A stretch of DNA of 64,000 nt from Gammaproteobacteria bacterium (GTDB lineage: Bacteria > Pseudomonadota > Gammaproteobacteria > Pseudomonadales > Pseudohongiellaceae), in NCBI GenBank assembly GCA_019654215.1, contig BPDI01000002.1, forward strand, positions 84,007-148,006, in the 5' to 3' direction. Within the stretch, counting starts at the first letter, position 1; every line of letters starts with the position of its first letter. Under the pieces are notes generated by a model. It had not been told where the DNA came from. It searched no databases and saw only the letters and a program-made list of their open reading frames with translations. Positions 40,047 to 48,301 of the stretch are shown here, piece by piece. Made by a program: the position numbers and the translations under genes.

Positions 40047-42272
40047 ATGCTGCGCATTTCAATTCACATCCAAACAGTTCTTTATATCATCGTGGGACTT
40101 GCTTAATTCCATTTCCTCCGCACAAGAGCTGTTCACTCAAGAAGTCACGCCCACTACCATGGCTTATGAGCTAAGAAGTGTCCCGCTATAGATGGAGAAG
40201 TACTTGGTGAGATGCTTGGTTTGATGTCACTCCCACCGGTGGCTTTTCCAGGTTCCCCCCGATGAAGGTCAACCCTCTACTCAAAAAACTGAGGTTTTTT
40301 TGGGCTACACAGAGGAATCTCTTTACATTGGTGTTGTGGCTTATGATACCAATCCGGAAGGAATTACCTTTACCGATGCCCGACGGGATTCTCTTTAGAA
40401 GACACTGATAGTTTTCAGGTAATTATCGACGGTCTATTAGATCGGCAGAGTGGTTTTATTTTTGGTACCACTCCAGGGGGATTGGAATATGATGCTCAGG
40501 TCGTAAATGAAGGTGCATCTTCAGGATTTCGAGGATCCAATGGTGGTATTAATGTTAACTGGGATACTACTTGGGAAGTTAGCGCAGCAATTTCTGACAT
40601 TGGTTGGAGTGCAGAAATGGAGATTCCATTTTCTGCTTTGCGTTATAGCAATGAAGAATTCAAACCTGGGGGGATAAACTTTCAGGAAACATTCGCCGTA
40701 ATAACGAAGTTACTTATTGGGCCCACTTGATCGTCAATATAATTTGAATCGTGTTTCAGAAGCAGGTTATGTAGAAGGGATACGCGCGCCAGCCAACAGT
40801 TCCTGCAGTTCACTCCTTATGCATTAGGCTCCTCATCCCGAGGCGGCACTCTTATATCTGGAACTGAAAATAACGAAGAATATGGCTTTGATGTTAAATA
40901 CTCCGTAACACCTTCTTTAACCCTCGATGTCACTTACAATACTGATTTCGCGCAAGTAGAAGCTGATGATCTGCAAGTTAACTTGGACAGATTTAGTTTG
41001 TTCTTTCCCGAGAAACGACCTTTCTTCCTGGAAAACTCCGGTCAATTTGCTGTTGGTAATCCGCGCGAAGTAGAACTCTTCTTCAGTCGGCGCATTGGTG
41101 GTCGGTGCTGGAGGTGCGCAATTGCCAATCGACGGTGGATTACGGCTAACTGGTAAGTCGGAGAGAATACTAACGTTGGATTAATCGGTATGCGTACCGA
41201 AGGGATTACCGGAATTGCTTCAGAAAATGACTTTACTGTCGCGCGCGGTAAGTCAGGATCTTGCCCAATCGTTCCTCAATCGGTTTTATGTATGTGGAGC
41301 CGAGATGGCGATGGTTCAGTTCTGAATAACAAAGGAGACGACTACAACCGCACATTCGCAGTTGATGGTCGTTGGGGTATAGGGGATGAAACCCTGATTA
41401 CTGGCTGGGCTGCGGCAACCGATACGCCAGGTTTATCCGGTCGTGATGGGGCTGGTGGCATCGATGCAAACTACGTTTCACCAGAATGGAACATAAGTGC
41501 TGGCTATTCTCAGGTTGGCGAAAACTTTAATCCAGAAGTAGGTTTCTTGCAGCGTCGCGGATTCCGAAAGTATACCGCGGGGATAAGGCGTTCTATACGC
41601 CCAAATAATTTATGGGGTCTGCATGAACTTCGACCTCACATTAATTATCGAGGTTATTGGGGATTCGATGGTTTTCAGGAAACTGGCTATTTACATGTAG
41701 ATAACCATTGGGAATTTGATACTGGTATGGAAATTCATACGGGTATGAACTTTACCCAGGAAGGTGTAAGAGAGCCTTTCGAAATTGTAAATGGTGTTAC
41801 AGTGCCGGTTGGTGAATATGAACATGAAGAAGGCCAGTTTGTATTCTGGACTAACCAAGGTGCGCCTCTCAGCATTAATATTCGTAGCAATATCGGCGGA
41901 TTCTTCGGAGGGGATCGCGTCAACGTGGAACCAACTCTCCGTTATCGCACCGGAGAGAAATTCAGTACCGAATTATCTTGGAGTCATAGTGACATAGATT
42001 TGCCGGTTCCTGGTGGTGACTTTGAAGTAGACCTGGCGCGTTTGCGTCTGTCATATTCATTTACGCCAAGAATGTCTATTCAAACTTTAGTCCAATATAA
42101 CAAGCGAGATGACGTAGTTGCTACCAACTTGAGATTTGCCTGGTTGCAATCTGCAAATGCCGGATTGTATTTGGTTTACAACGAAGTGGATGAAAGCGGG
42201 TTGGGCGCACCGCGGCGCGATGCCCAACAGTTCATTATTAAGTACAGCCGAATCTTAGACTTATTTAACTAG
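40047..42272 (+). CDS. DUF5916-like outer membrane protein with CBM9-like N-terminal domain, heavily frameshifted
   Basis: Restored from several frames. After a signal peptide (from ATG 40047) come TTMAYELRSVPAIDGEVLG and QKTEVFLGYTEESLYIGVVAYD, the pattern of CBM9-like domains, then ORF 40482..40730 (ISDIGWSAEMEIPFSALRY). The barrel part reads VTYNTDFAQVEADDLQVNLDRFSLFFPEKRPFFLENSG and ORF 41190..42272 gives many amphipathic strands (LRPHINYRGYWGFDGF, FVFWTNQGAPLSINIRSN). This matches the carbohydrate-binding family 9/DUF5916 proteins common in marine bacteria. About six or more indels occur, mostly before 41200. Function is unknown; presumably an outer-membrane barrel with a periplasmic or surface ligand domain. 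Confidence 0.72.
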
Positions 42273-42472
42273 GTTTTGTCTAGTTTATTTTCCTCAAAAT
42301 GTTGTCGAACAGTCGGCATAGACGCCGCAGAAAAGTCATCAACTGAAACTGATGCGGTGCTATCAGTAGTCATTTCAGTGATCGTGAGGATCTTCTGAGC
42401 ATTTTGAGAGTTAGACCCCAGATTAGCTTTGAAGGTTGATGATTGCTGCGTAGCTCTATCTTTGCGATGCAG

Positions 42473-42491
42473 TGAAGTCTTAAAGACTTCA
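42473..42491. repeat. Perfect 9-bp palindrome upstream of tRNA-Arg
   Basis: TGAAGTCTT, one base, AAGACTTCA. It lies just before the tRNA promoter. A related arm pair (AAAGACT...AGTCTTT) follows the tRNA at 42645-42671. It could be a terminator stem for the barrel gene transcript (no clear U tract) or a binding site. Confidence 0.6.
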
Positions 42492-42521
42492 GTGACGGAT
42501 TTCTTCCCAAATCGCTATAAT
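42492..42521 (+). promoter_or_regulatory. Probable sigma-70 promoter of tRNA-Arg
   Basis: GTGACG (-35 like) and a perfect TATAAT (42516-42521) with an 18-base spacer, about 25 bases before the tRNA 5' end. The following bases (CGAGGGTCC) are G/C-rich, as in stringently controlled stable-RNA promoters. Confidence 0.65.
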
Positions 42522-42546
42522 CGAGGGTCCGCAAGCACTTGCATAT

Positions 42547-42623
42547 GCGCCCGTAGCTCAGCTGGATAGAGTAACTGGCTTCGAACCAGTTGGTCGGGAG
42601 TTCGAATCTCTCCGGGCGTGCCA
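42547..42623 (+). tRNA. tRNA-Arg (anticodon TCG)
   Basis: A 77-base cloverleaf. The acceptor stem GCGCCCG pairs with CGGGCGT (one G.U), the D arm is GCTC/GAGT, the anticodon stem ACTGG/CCAGT closes the loop CTTCGAA (anticodon TCG), and the T arm GGGAG TTCGAAT CTCTC is normal. CCA is encoded. The flanking minus-strand ORF with PERFELPTNWF is the familiar false translation of a tRNA. Confidence 0.95.
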
Positions 42624-42842
42624 TCTTCTAAAGCTAACCACTTGAAAGACTTCGAAAACTTCAGAGTCTTTGGAGCAAGGGTGACCAAACAGTAGACTAC
42701 GTTTTCGAGCATCTAGCAGGACATTCTTTGATTCGTTGTATTTAAGTACATTTGTTGTTGAACTTTAAGCTCAAGTCCTATTATTCTTTCGGTTCCTTTT
42801 AAAACGTTTACTTCGATAACTCTAAAAATGAGGCAGTAACTA

Positions 42843-43319
42843 ATGAAGAGTAAATTTTACGGTTATGTAATTTTAGTTCTACTTTTTATACCAACAGCGA
42901 CAACATTGGCCCAAAATGAAGAGAGCCTGATGACTTATGATCTGGCCACAAGCGCCATGGATGCCGCTGAGACTTATGCACGAGAGCAGGGGTGGAACGT
43001 AACGATACTGATCACAGATCAGAACAACAATCCGGTGATGCTGCGACGTATCGATGGGGCTGGTGGTCGTACTTTTAACTTCGCAACCGCCAAGGCATTG
43101 GTCGTCAACGAAACTGGTCTCACCTCTGGCGAGTATGGCCGCAGGGTGGAAGCAGGCGATATGGAAGAAATTGAGGGTGGAGTCACATTTGCAGGCGGGG
43201 TTCCTGTTTACCGCGCCGGCCAACGAATCGGCGCCATTTCAACCAGTGGTGTTAGAGCAGCCCAAGATGAAGAGGTCTCCATTGCTGGTGCAGAAGTGAT
43301 TGGCAGTATTTCAAATTAG
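42843..43319 (+). CDS. Secreted GlcG/HbpS-like haem-binding protein
   Basis: 158 residues with a signal peptide (YVILVLLFIPTATTLAQ). The mature domain has DLATSAMDAAETYAREQGWNVTILITDQNNNPVMLRRIDGA, RTFNFATAKALVVNETG and GGVPVYRAGQRIGAISTSGVRAAQDEEVSIAGAEVI, the GlcG/HbpS fold. HbpS binds haem extracellularly; GlcG members occur in glycolate loci with unknown roles. It is intact and preceded by the tRNA. Whether it binds haem here is inferred from the family only. Confidence 0.85.
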   Translation: MKSKFYGYVILVLLFIPTATTLAQNEESLMTYDLATSAMDAAETYAREQGWNVTILITDQNNNPVMLRRIDGAGGRTFNFATAKALVVNETGLTSGEYGRRVEAGDMEEIEGGVTFAGGVPVYRAGQRIGAISTSGVRAAQDEEVSIAGAEVIGSISN

Positions 43320-43541
43320 ACAAGCATTAAAAGAAAGGCTAACAGAGGGGTTTGATCAAAATGCAGGATCGTACTTTTGCTCCGATTCTTTTATGAATGT
43401 CCAAATGCGATTCCAGGAAAGACGCTTGCACGAGTAATAAAAGTAGCCGGCTAGATATATGTTTCATACAAATCTTTACAATTGCCCATGATTAAAGGGG
43501 AAGAATATTGGCTGAAACCTCCGAATTAGGAAATTTCAACT

Positions 43542-44546
43542 TCACCACCGGGGCCGAGTGCTGACGTAATCTGGATCATCAGTAAGTTGCATGACTTCAC
43601 CACTGTGAATATGAAGCTTGAAAATTTCCCAGTTACCGGTTCGATCTGATTCGAAAAGCAGCCATTCGCTATCCCGCGAAAAAAAGGGGTGGCCGTCATT
43701 GGCTGGGGATTTTGTGATTCGTACTGGCATGGCATTGAGTTCGTTCAAGTCGAGTATTAGGATATCGTCCTTTTCTCCTCCAGTAGTCGAATTGGTTTGC
43801 CAAGCCACGAAATTTCCATTCTGAGAAATTGTCGCTCTCCGATTTCTATACTCCCAATCAGTAATTTGACGGTCGGTTCTGTTTCCCTGTTTATCAAACT
43901 CCGACAGCACTATTGCAATTCTCCGACCCGATTGTTCCCCGGGTGGCTTTTCATTCTGGTATACCACTTTGCTTCCAGCACTCATACCATTGCCGGATCT
44001 ACTTCTAAGCTCAACGGGATCGACTACGATCTTCAGATTTCCAAGCTCCGTTACCAGCGAACGATTACGACCGCAATCCCGATTGTAGGTTAGATCTTTA
44101 TCGTCCAGAGATAGCGTCGCATGGTGAATGGCGCAATCAGCCTGTTCACGAATTACAATGCGCTCTTGAGTCTGCAGGTTTTCCTTATACAGACGCGCTT
44201 CACCTCGTCGGCCGATCTCGGCATTTTCGAATTCAGCATAAATCACATACTGAGCATCACTGCTTACTGAGGGATGATCCAAATGTTTTGCGTTTAGTCC
44301 GCGTCCGGGATGTCTCAGTAATTTGAGACTACTTCCATCCGACTCCATCACCCATATGCTCGCTCCTCCATAGAATCCGGGAATATCAGGGGTAGCAGCA
44401 TTTGTTTCGGTATTTTCAAAGCGTTGAAATACCACAGGATTTGAATAGGTGGATTGATCAGCAGTCATGTTGTCGATATCAATTTCCTGTCCATAAGAAA
44501 CATAGGCAAGCGACATTAGGAAGGGTGTGGTGATTAGTTTCTTCAT
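43542..44546 (-). CDS. Exported TolB-like WD40/PD40 beta-propeller protein
   Basis: 334 residues with a signal peptide (KLITTPFLMSLAYVSYGQ). Repeats of the TolB PD40 type are visible: ASIWVMESDGSSLKLLRHPG, LDHPSVSSDAQYVIYAEFE, ATISQNGNFVAWQTNST, GHPFFSRDSEWLLFESDRTGNWEIFKLHIHSGEVMQLTDDP. No peptidase domain follows, so this is a stand-alone propeller, probably periplasmic and involved in binding. The ORF is intact. It has the same strand as the PPOX operon upstream, separated by about 65 bases. Confidence 0.8.
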   Translation of the reverse strand: MKKLITTPFLMSLAYVSYGQEIDIDNMTADQSTYSNPVVFQRFENTETNAATPDIPGFYGGASIWVMESDGSSLKLLRHPGRGLNAKHLDHPSVSSDAQYVIYAEFENAEIGRRGEARLYKENLQTQERIVIREQADCAIHHATLSLDDKDLTYNRDCGRNRSLVTELGNLKIVVDPVELRSRSGNGMSAGSKVVYQNEKPPGEQSGRRIAIVLSEFDKQGNRTDRQITDWEYRNRRATISQNGNFVAWQTNSTTGGEKDDILILDLNELNAMPVRITKSPANDGHPFFSRDSEWLLFESDRTGNWEIFKLHIHSGEVMQLTDDPDYVSTRPRW

Positions 44547-44610
44547 GTAGATACTACCTGCAGCAGATGAATCCCTGTGACTATAAAAGAGAGGGGAAAG
44601 ACAAATATTT

Positions 44611-44991
44611 CTATGCCTTATATACTGTTCCTGACCAGGTTAATGTCTCAAGAGCCATATGACTCTCAGAGTAAACTTCACCATCTCTTGAATCTCGACC
44701 TCTCAATGTTATTTTGATTCTGTGGTTACCGTCTTTCTGCCAAGTTCCTTTTTTTAATCCTATTATGCGAGTTCCATCCGTCAACATACCTTGCCCTGCC
44801 ATACTAATTTCCCCGGATTCTGCATCTGGGTCATTTATGTTATGCGTAAAAGTGGTAGTAACAAAAGCAGCCCCATAAATCTCGTGATCGGACTCGGTCG
44901 CCCAGTTTACGTCTACAACTAAGTTGTCACCGTCTTGCCTCTGAGAACTGCTTTGGAATTTAAGTTCAAAATCAGATATTTTTTCACTCAT
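44611..44991 (-). CDS. Hypothetical protein, unknown
   Basis: The track starts at 45057, but the ATG at 44991 has AGAGGT upstream and starts a soluble protein (SEKISDFELKFQSSSQRQDGD) of 126 residues. It appears beta-rich, with YGAAFVTTTFTHNIND, GQGMLTDGTRIIGLKKGTWQKDGNHRIKITLRGRD. I do not recognise a family. It has no signal peptide from this start. It lies downstream of the PPOX gene on the same strand and may be in that operon. Confidence 0.55.
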   Translation of the reverse strand: MSEKISDFELKFQSSSQRQDGDNLVVDVNWATESDHEIYGAAFVTTTFTHNINDPDAESGEISMAGQGMLTDGTRIIGLKKGTWQKDGNHRIKITLRGRDSRDGEVYSESHMALETLTWSGTVYKA

Positions 44992-45083
44992 TTTTATACC
45001 TCTTAAAAATTTTATTAAAAAATTAGTAAATGCAGTCTTCATAATTTCTTGACCCAAAATAGAGACCGCTGCGATTTTTTTAG

Positions 45084-45709
45084 TTAATACATTCGTTCCT
45101 TGGTGTCATTTTCGATGCCGTCATCGAGCTCTTGACTCATATCTTGATCCAGGTTCAGGTGATCCGACATTAGCTGAGCCAATGAGGGTGCATGTTCTTT
45201 GGATTTATAGTCTACATCCCAGAGTTTTGATCGGCGATAGGCTTTTGAACAGTGTCCAAGTGCCTCTTCGACGGCTACTACTATACAAAGTTCAGGTAGC
45301 TTTCCGTTAATAGGAAATAGTTCAAGAAGGTCCGGATCGGTTGAGATGATCGCGGAGCCATTGATCCTAACAGTCTCGAGCACATCAGGAATCATAAATA
45401 AAAGAGACATCTTGGGTTGGTTAATGATGTTGATTACACTATCGAGACGTTTGTTTCCTGGTCTTTCGGGAAGTACTAGGGTTTTTTTTCATCTTTAATA
45501 TGCACCCAACCAGGAGGGTCGCCTCTCGGACTGACGTCGCTGGAACCGTCAGGCGCGTGAGTTGCAAGAGCCGCAAATGGCGACATTTCAATATATTTCT
45601 TGATTGAAGGGGTTAATATGGCCGTACTTTTAGCTACAACGAGCGGGTGTATGGGGTCCCCCAAGAGTGCTCTGAGTTGATCTTCGGAAGTGATCTGGTG
45701 CTCTGTCAT
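45084..45709 (-). CDS. Pyridoxamine 5'-phosphate oxidase family (MSMEG_1061-type FMN-binding) protein, frameshifted
   Basis: Two ORFs form one protein of about 208 residues. The first has FAALATHAPDGSSDVSPRGDPPGWVHIKDEK; a run of eight A bases at about 45481-45488 shifts the frame, after which TLVLPERPGNKRLDSVINIINQPK joins MSLLFMIPDVLETVRINGSAIIST. This is the split-barrel FMN-binding fold of PPOX-like proteins, and the SPRGDPPG, PERPGNKR and ETVRINGSA motifs match the MSMEG_1061 subfamily. An excess A in the homopolymer explains the break. SD AAGGAGG precedes the ATG. Role is unknown; such proteins bind FMN or F420 and may reduce small molecules. Confidence 0.82.
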
Positions 45710-45729
45710 ACATCCTCCTTGCTTAAGTT

Positions 45730-45855
45730 TTATCCTAGCCCTGCTAATGATCTTAATAAGAAGCGTTCAATGATGTTGCTAGCATCAGGCACAGCAAAGA
45801 CAACTAGCACGACTAAGGCTAGAAAAATAGCTAATCCCATATATGAAGATTTCAC
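45730..45855 (-). CDS. Small single-helix membrane protein (41 aa), unknown
   Basis: Too short for the ORF track. A GTG at 45855 overlaps the stop of the upstream gene by four bases (GTGA) and has GGAG seven bases before it. The product KSSYMGLAIFLALVVLVVFAVPDASNIIERFLLRSLAGLG has one hydrophobic helix. It ends 20 bases before the PPOX start. Overlap, SD and helix support a real gene, but it could be a remnant of the neighbouring gene. Confidence 0.5.
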   Translation of the reverse strand: MKSSYMGLAIFLALVVLVVFAVPDASNIIERFLLRSLAGLG

Positions 45856-46409
45856 CTTATATCTCCATTTATTTCTTGATTGTTTGGTGCCAATTCGAAG
45901 AGCCAAAGCTCCTCGGCTTCAACCTCAGCAGGCGTCATCGTTACTGGATACTTTTCGGAGAAAGCCTGAGTAACGTCATTCACGATCGGGCCTGATTTTA
46001 TCCGGATAAGATTACGCTGATATCTTTTACCATCAATACGCATTATTGCTCGACCATCTCGTTCAGCTTGTTCTGGCCATCTTTTCCATAGACGTTGGCG
46101 AATTCCACCCATGTAATTTGAATTCAGATATAACTTACCGTTATGCTCCACGATCCAAAGAGTTCTTGAACGGGCGGGGCTCATCAGTTGTAATTCAAAA
46201 GTTCTAATGTTGCGAACGAAACTCCAGTCCGGTTCTTGGCCAGTCATCATTTCTCCAGAAATAAGCGGGCCGCCGCTGAATAACACAGAAGGGCCATCCG
46301 AGAAACTTGTTTTTATTGCAAGAGATCCGAATAGTGTTAGTGGGACTAAAGTTATAGTCAGGCATACAAACAGCAATTTTTGTTTAATACTTGTGCTAGA
46401 TTTAATCAT
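45852..46409 (-). CDS. Membrane-anchored hypothetical protein, unknown
   Basis: 185 residues. One N-terminal helix (KQKLLFVCLTITLVPLTLFGSLAI) anchors a soluble domain rich in aromatic and basic residues, with SVLFSGGPLISGEMMTGQEPDWSFV, ELQLMSPARSRTLWIVEHNGKLYL and DGRAIMRIDGKRYQRNLIRI. The second part resembles a split-barrel flavin or F420 type domain (strand, R-T-L-W, then NGKLY), but the similarity is my inference. I do not know a named family. It is the first gene of a run: this protein, the 41-aa helix, PPOX protein and the 126-aa protein. Confidence 0.6.
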   Translation of the reverse strand: MIKSSTSIKQKLLFVCLTITLVPLTLFGSLAIKTSFSDGPSVLFSGGPLISGEMMTGQEPDWSFVRNIRTFELQLMSPARSRTLWIVEHNGKLYLNSNYMGGIRQRLWKRWPEQAERDGRAIMRIDGKRYQRNLIRIKSGPIVNDVTQAFSEKYPVTMTPAEVEAEELWLFELAPNNQEINGDIR

Positions 46410-46521
46410 TATTTTATCCGCAGAGCGCTCTATTAAGACAACTATTCCAAAATTACGGGTTTATAAACAGCCACATTTGCTACAACTGATCATTCTAAAT
46501 AAAGTCTTTCCGCAATAAAAC

Positions 46522-46935
46522 TTACTCTCTAGGTATTCGAGGAAAATATTCGAGAGACCCGTCAACTTGACTCCAAACAGGAGCACTTTCAGGGCAATGA
46601 TTTGATAAGGGTTTAAAATGATCTTTATGGTCTAAAGCAAAGGCATTAACGCTAGCTAAGCCAAGTTCATCAATCTGCGCCCATATTCTGCTTCCACAAT
46701 CCGGGCAAAACCGTCGTGAATTTACCCTTCCCGAATCAGCGGCAATGTCAAATACTTTCGGTTCACCTTTAATCAAGATAATACTTTCTATTGGCACGCC
46801 GTAAGCCGCAAAACATGCTGCGCCACTTATTGCCTGACAGTCTGTGCAATAACAAAGCAGTTGATAACTTGACTCCGATGTAGTTCGAAATCGGATGTTG
46901 CCGCATAGGCAACCTCCTTCTATTGTTTGTGACAT
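46522..46935 (-). CDS. GFA family (glutathione-dependent formaldehyde-activating/CENP-V-like) zinc protein
   Basis: 137 residues, the normal length. The cysteine pattern of the family is complete: GGCLCGNIRF, LCYCTDCQAISG and RRFCPDCGSRIWAQ, which bind zinc. An SD (ttaagaggat) precedes the ATG. GFA proteins are diverse; only a few act on formaldehyde-glutathione adducts, so function is open. The upstream palindrome at 46968-46990 may be part of its promoter. Confidence 0.88.
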   Translation of the reverse strand: MSQTIEGGCLCGNIRFRTTSESSYQLLCYCTDCQAISGAACFAAYGVPIESIILIKGEPKVFDIAADSGRVNSRRFCPDCGSRIWAQIDELGLASVNAFALDHKDHFKPLSNHCPESAPVWSQVDGSLEYFPRIPRE

Positions 46936-46967
46936 TTTTTATCCTCTTAATGAGTTTTTGGCATCTA

Positions 46968-46990
46968 TCCATATAGTAGAACTATATGGA
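46968..46990. repeat. Perfect 9-bp inverted repeat upstream of GFA gene
   Basis: TCCATATAG, TAGAA, CTATATGGA lies about 33 bases upstream of the minus-strand GFA start. No T tract follows on either strand, so an operator or an RNA hairpin in the 5' leader is more likely than a terminator. The regulator is unknown. Confidence 0.55.
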
Positions 46991-47163
46991 GGAAAAATTG
47001 AGCTTCTAGCTATTTGTTGGATGTCAAATTCAAAAACGATCGAAAATTAATCAAATCAACCTAATTGGCGGGCTACTATATCGGGCTAGTACCGGATATT
47101 TCTGTGTAATATGATCTACTCGCCACGACGGCAATCTGTTGCGCATAAATATGAGGTAAGCCT

Positions 47164-48079
47164 ATGCTAAATCGTCGCGAGTTCCTGCTTTCATCTTTGG
47201 CTACACCCTTAGTTCTGCCGAGTTCTATTTTCAAGCACAAACCGCTGCTTCAGGAAAAATGCTCTTGGCCATGCATCAAAACACGTCCCGTGCGGCAGGA
47301 TTTCGAGGATCCCTGGAAGGCTGGTCTCGTGCCGGCATCGAGTATGTTGAGCTCAATGATACAGCGCTTGACGGTTTTCTCGAAAATGACACGCTGACCG
47401 GCGCAAGCAATCTGCTTAATGATCTTGGCTTAACCCCAGTCTGTGCGGCGGCGGCGTTACCAGACCTCTGGATTCCAGGACCTGCTCGTGAGACATCATT
47501 AGAAGCATGGCGCATGCGTTGCGATCAATTCGCGAATCTGGGTTTGGAGAAAATCTATTCGCCCGCAGTAACGAACCGCCCTGTAACATTGGAAGATTAT
47601 GCCGCTACACCGGAAGCCATTCGAGAGGTAGCAGAAATCTCTAGCGAATACGATCTCACTTGTATGATTGAGTTCTTACGGACTTCAACCCATCTCGCTA
47701 CTCTGCCAACTGCGCTTACTATGATTAGGGCTGCCGATCATCCAAATATTCGGCCCATGATCGACTTTTTTCATTTTTGGTCTGGATTAAGTAAATTTGA
47801 CGATCTGAATATGCTTGAGCCGGGCGAGCTTGCTCATTGTCACTTTCAGGACTTGTTAGATGCGCCAAGAGAGCTTACGGATAACAGCTACCGCGTTATA
47901 CCTGGTGATGGCATCGCACCTCTAATCGCAATTATTCGCATGCTCGCAGAAAAGGAATATAACGGGCGCTCTCAGTCGAATTGTTCAGACAAGAACTTGT
48001 TAACGGCGATCCCTTTGAAGTAGCCACAGAAATAAAACAAAAAGCTGAAACGGTAATGGGCGCGGCTCAAGTTTTGTAG
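47164..48079 (+). CDS. Sugar phosphate isomerase/epimerase-type TIM-barrel protein with Tat-like signal (frameshifted)
   Basis: The N-terminus NRREFLLSSLATPLVLPSS holds an RRxFL twin-arginine motif, so the protein may be exported folded. After a one-base shift near 47230 it reads QAQTAASGKMLLAMHQNTSRAAGF and follows ORF 47259..48023 with the AP-endonuclease-2/xylose isomerase-like barrel: GIEYVELND, ETSLEAWRMRCDQFANLGLEKI, SEYDLTCMIEFL, NIRPMIDFFHFWSG, GELAHCHFQDL, RVIPGDGI. A second shift near 47970 gives ALSVELFRQELVNGDPFEVATEIKQKAE, ending at 48079. Likely residues for divalent metal (E, D, H, E) are present. Substrate is unknown. Confidence 0.8.
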
Positions 48080-48301
48080 GTGTAAGATACATAGGTGAAG
48101 AGATAAAAGCTCTGAATTAGTGCGCCTATAATGAATATAAAGATCGAAAAGCAGTTTTCAGTCGAAGTGTATTTAATTTGGTATTAGTGCAGACTAAACA
48201 AGCGGGATAAGTTTTCTTTATATTTGAAAAGGAAAGATTAAAAAGGGATAGCTGACACATAATTGTTGTACCAGTGCTTAGAAAAAAGATTCTTTGGAAT
48301 A

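Noticed and set aside
42273-42472. Small RNA candidate between the DUF5916-like gene and the tRNA
   Set aside because: Distant arms CTCAAAATG/CATTTTGAG and a CATCA...TGATG hairpin are seen, but there is no promoter or terminator to define a transcript.
42370-42712. Minus-strand ORFs with PERFELPTNWF
   Set aside because: They are false translations across the tRNA-Arg gene, a well-known artefact; no independent support.
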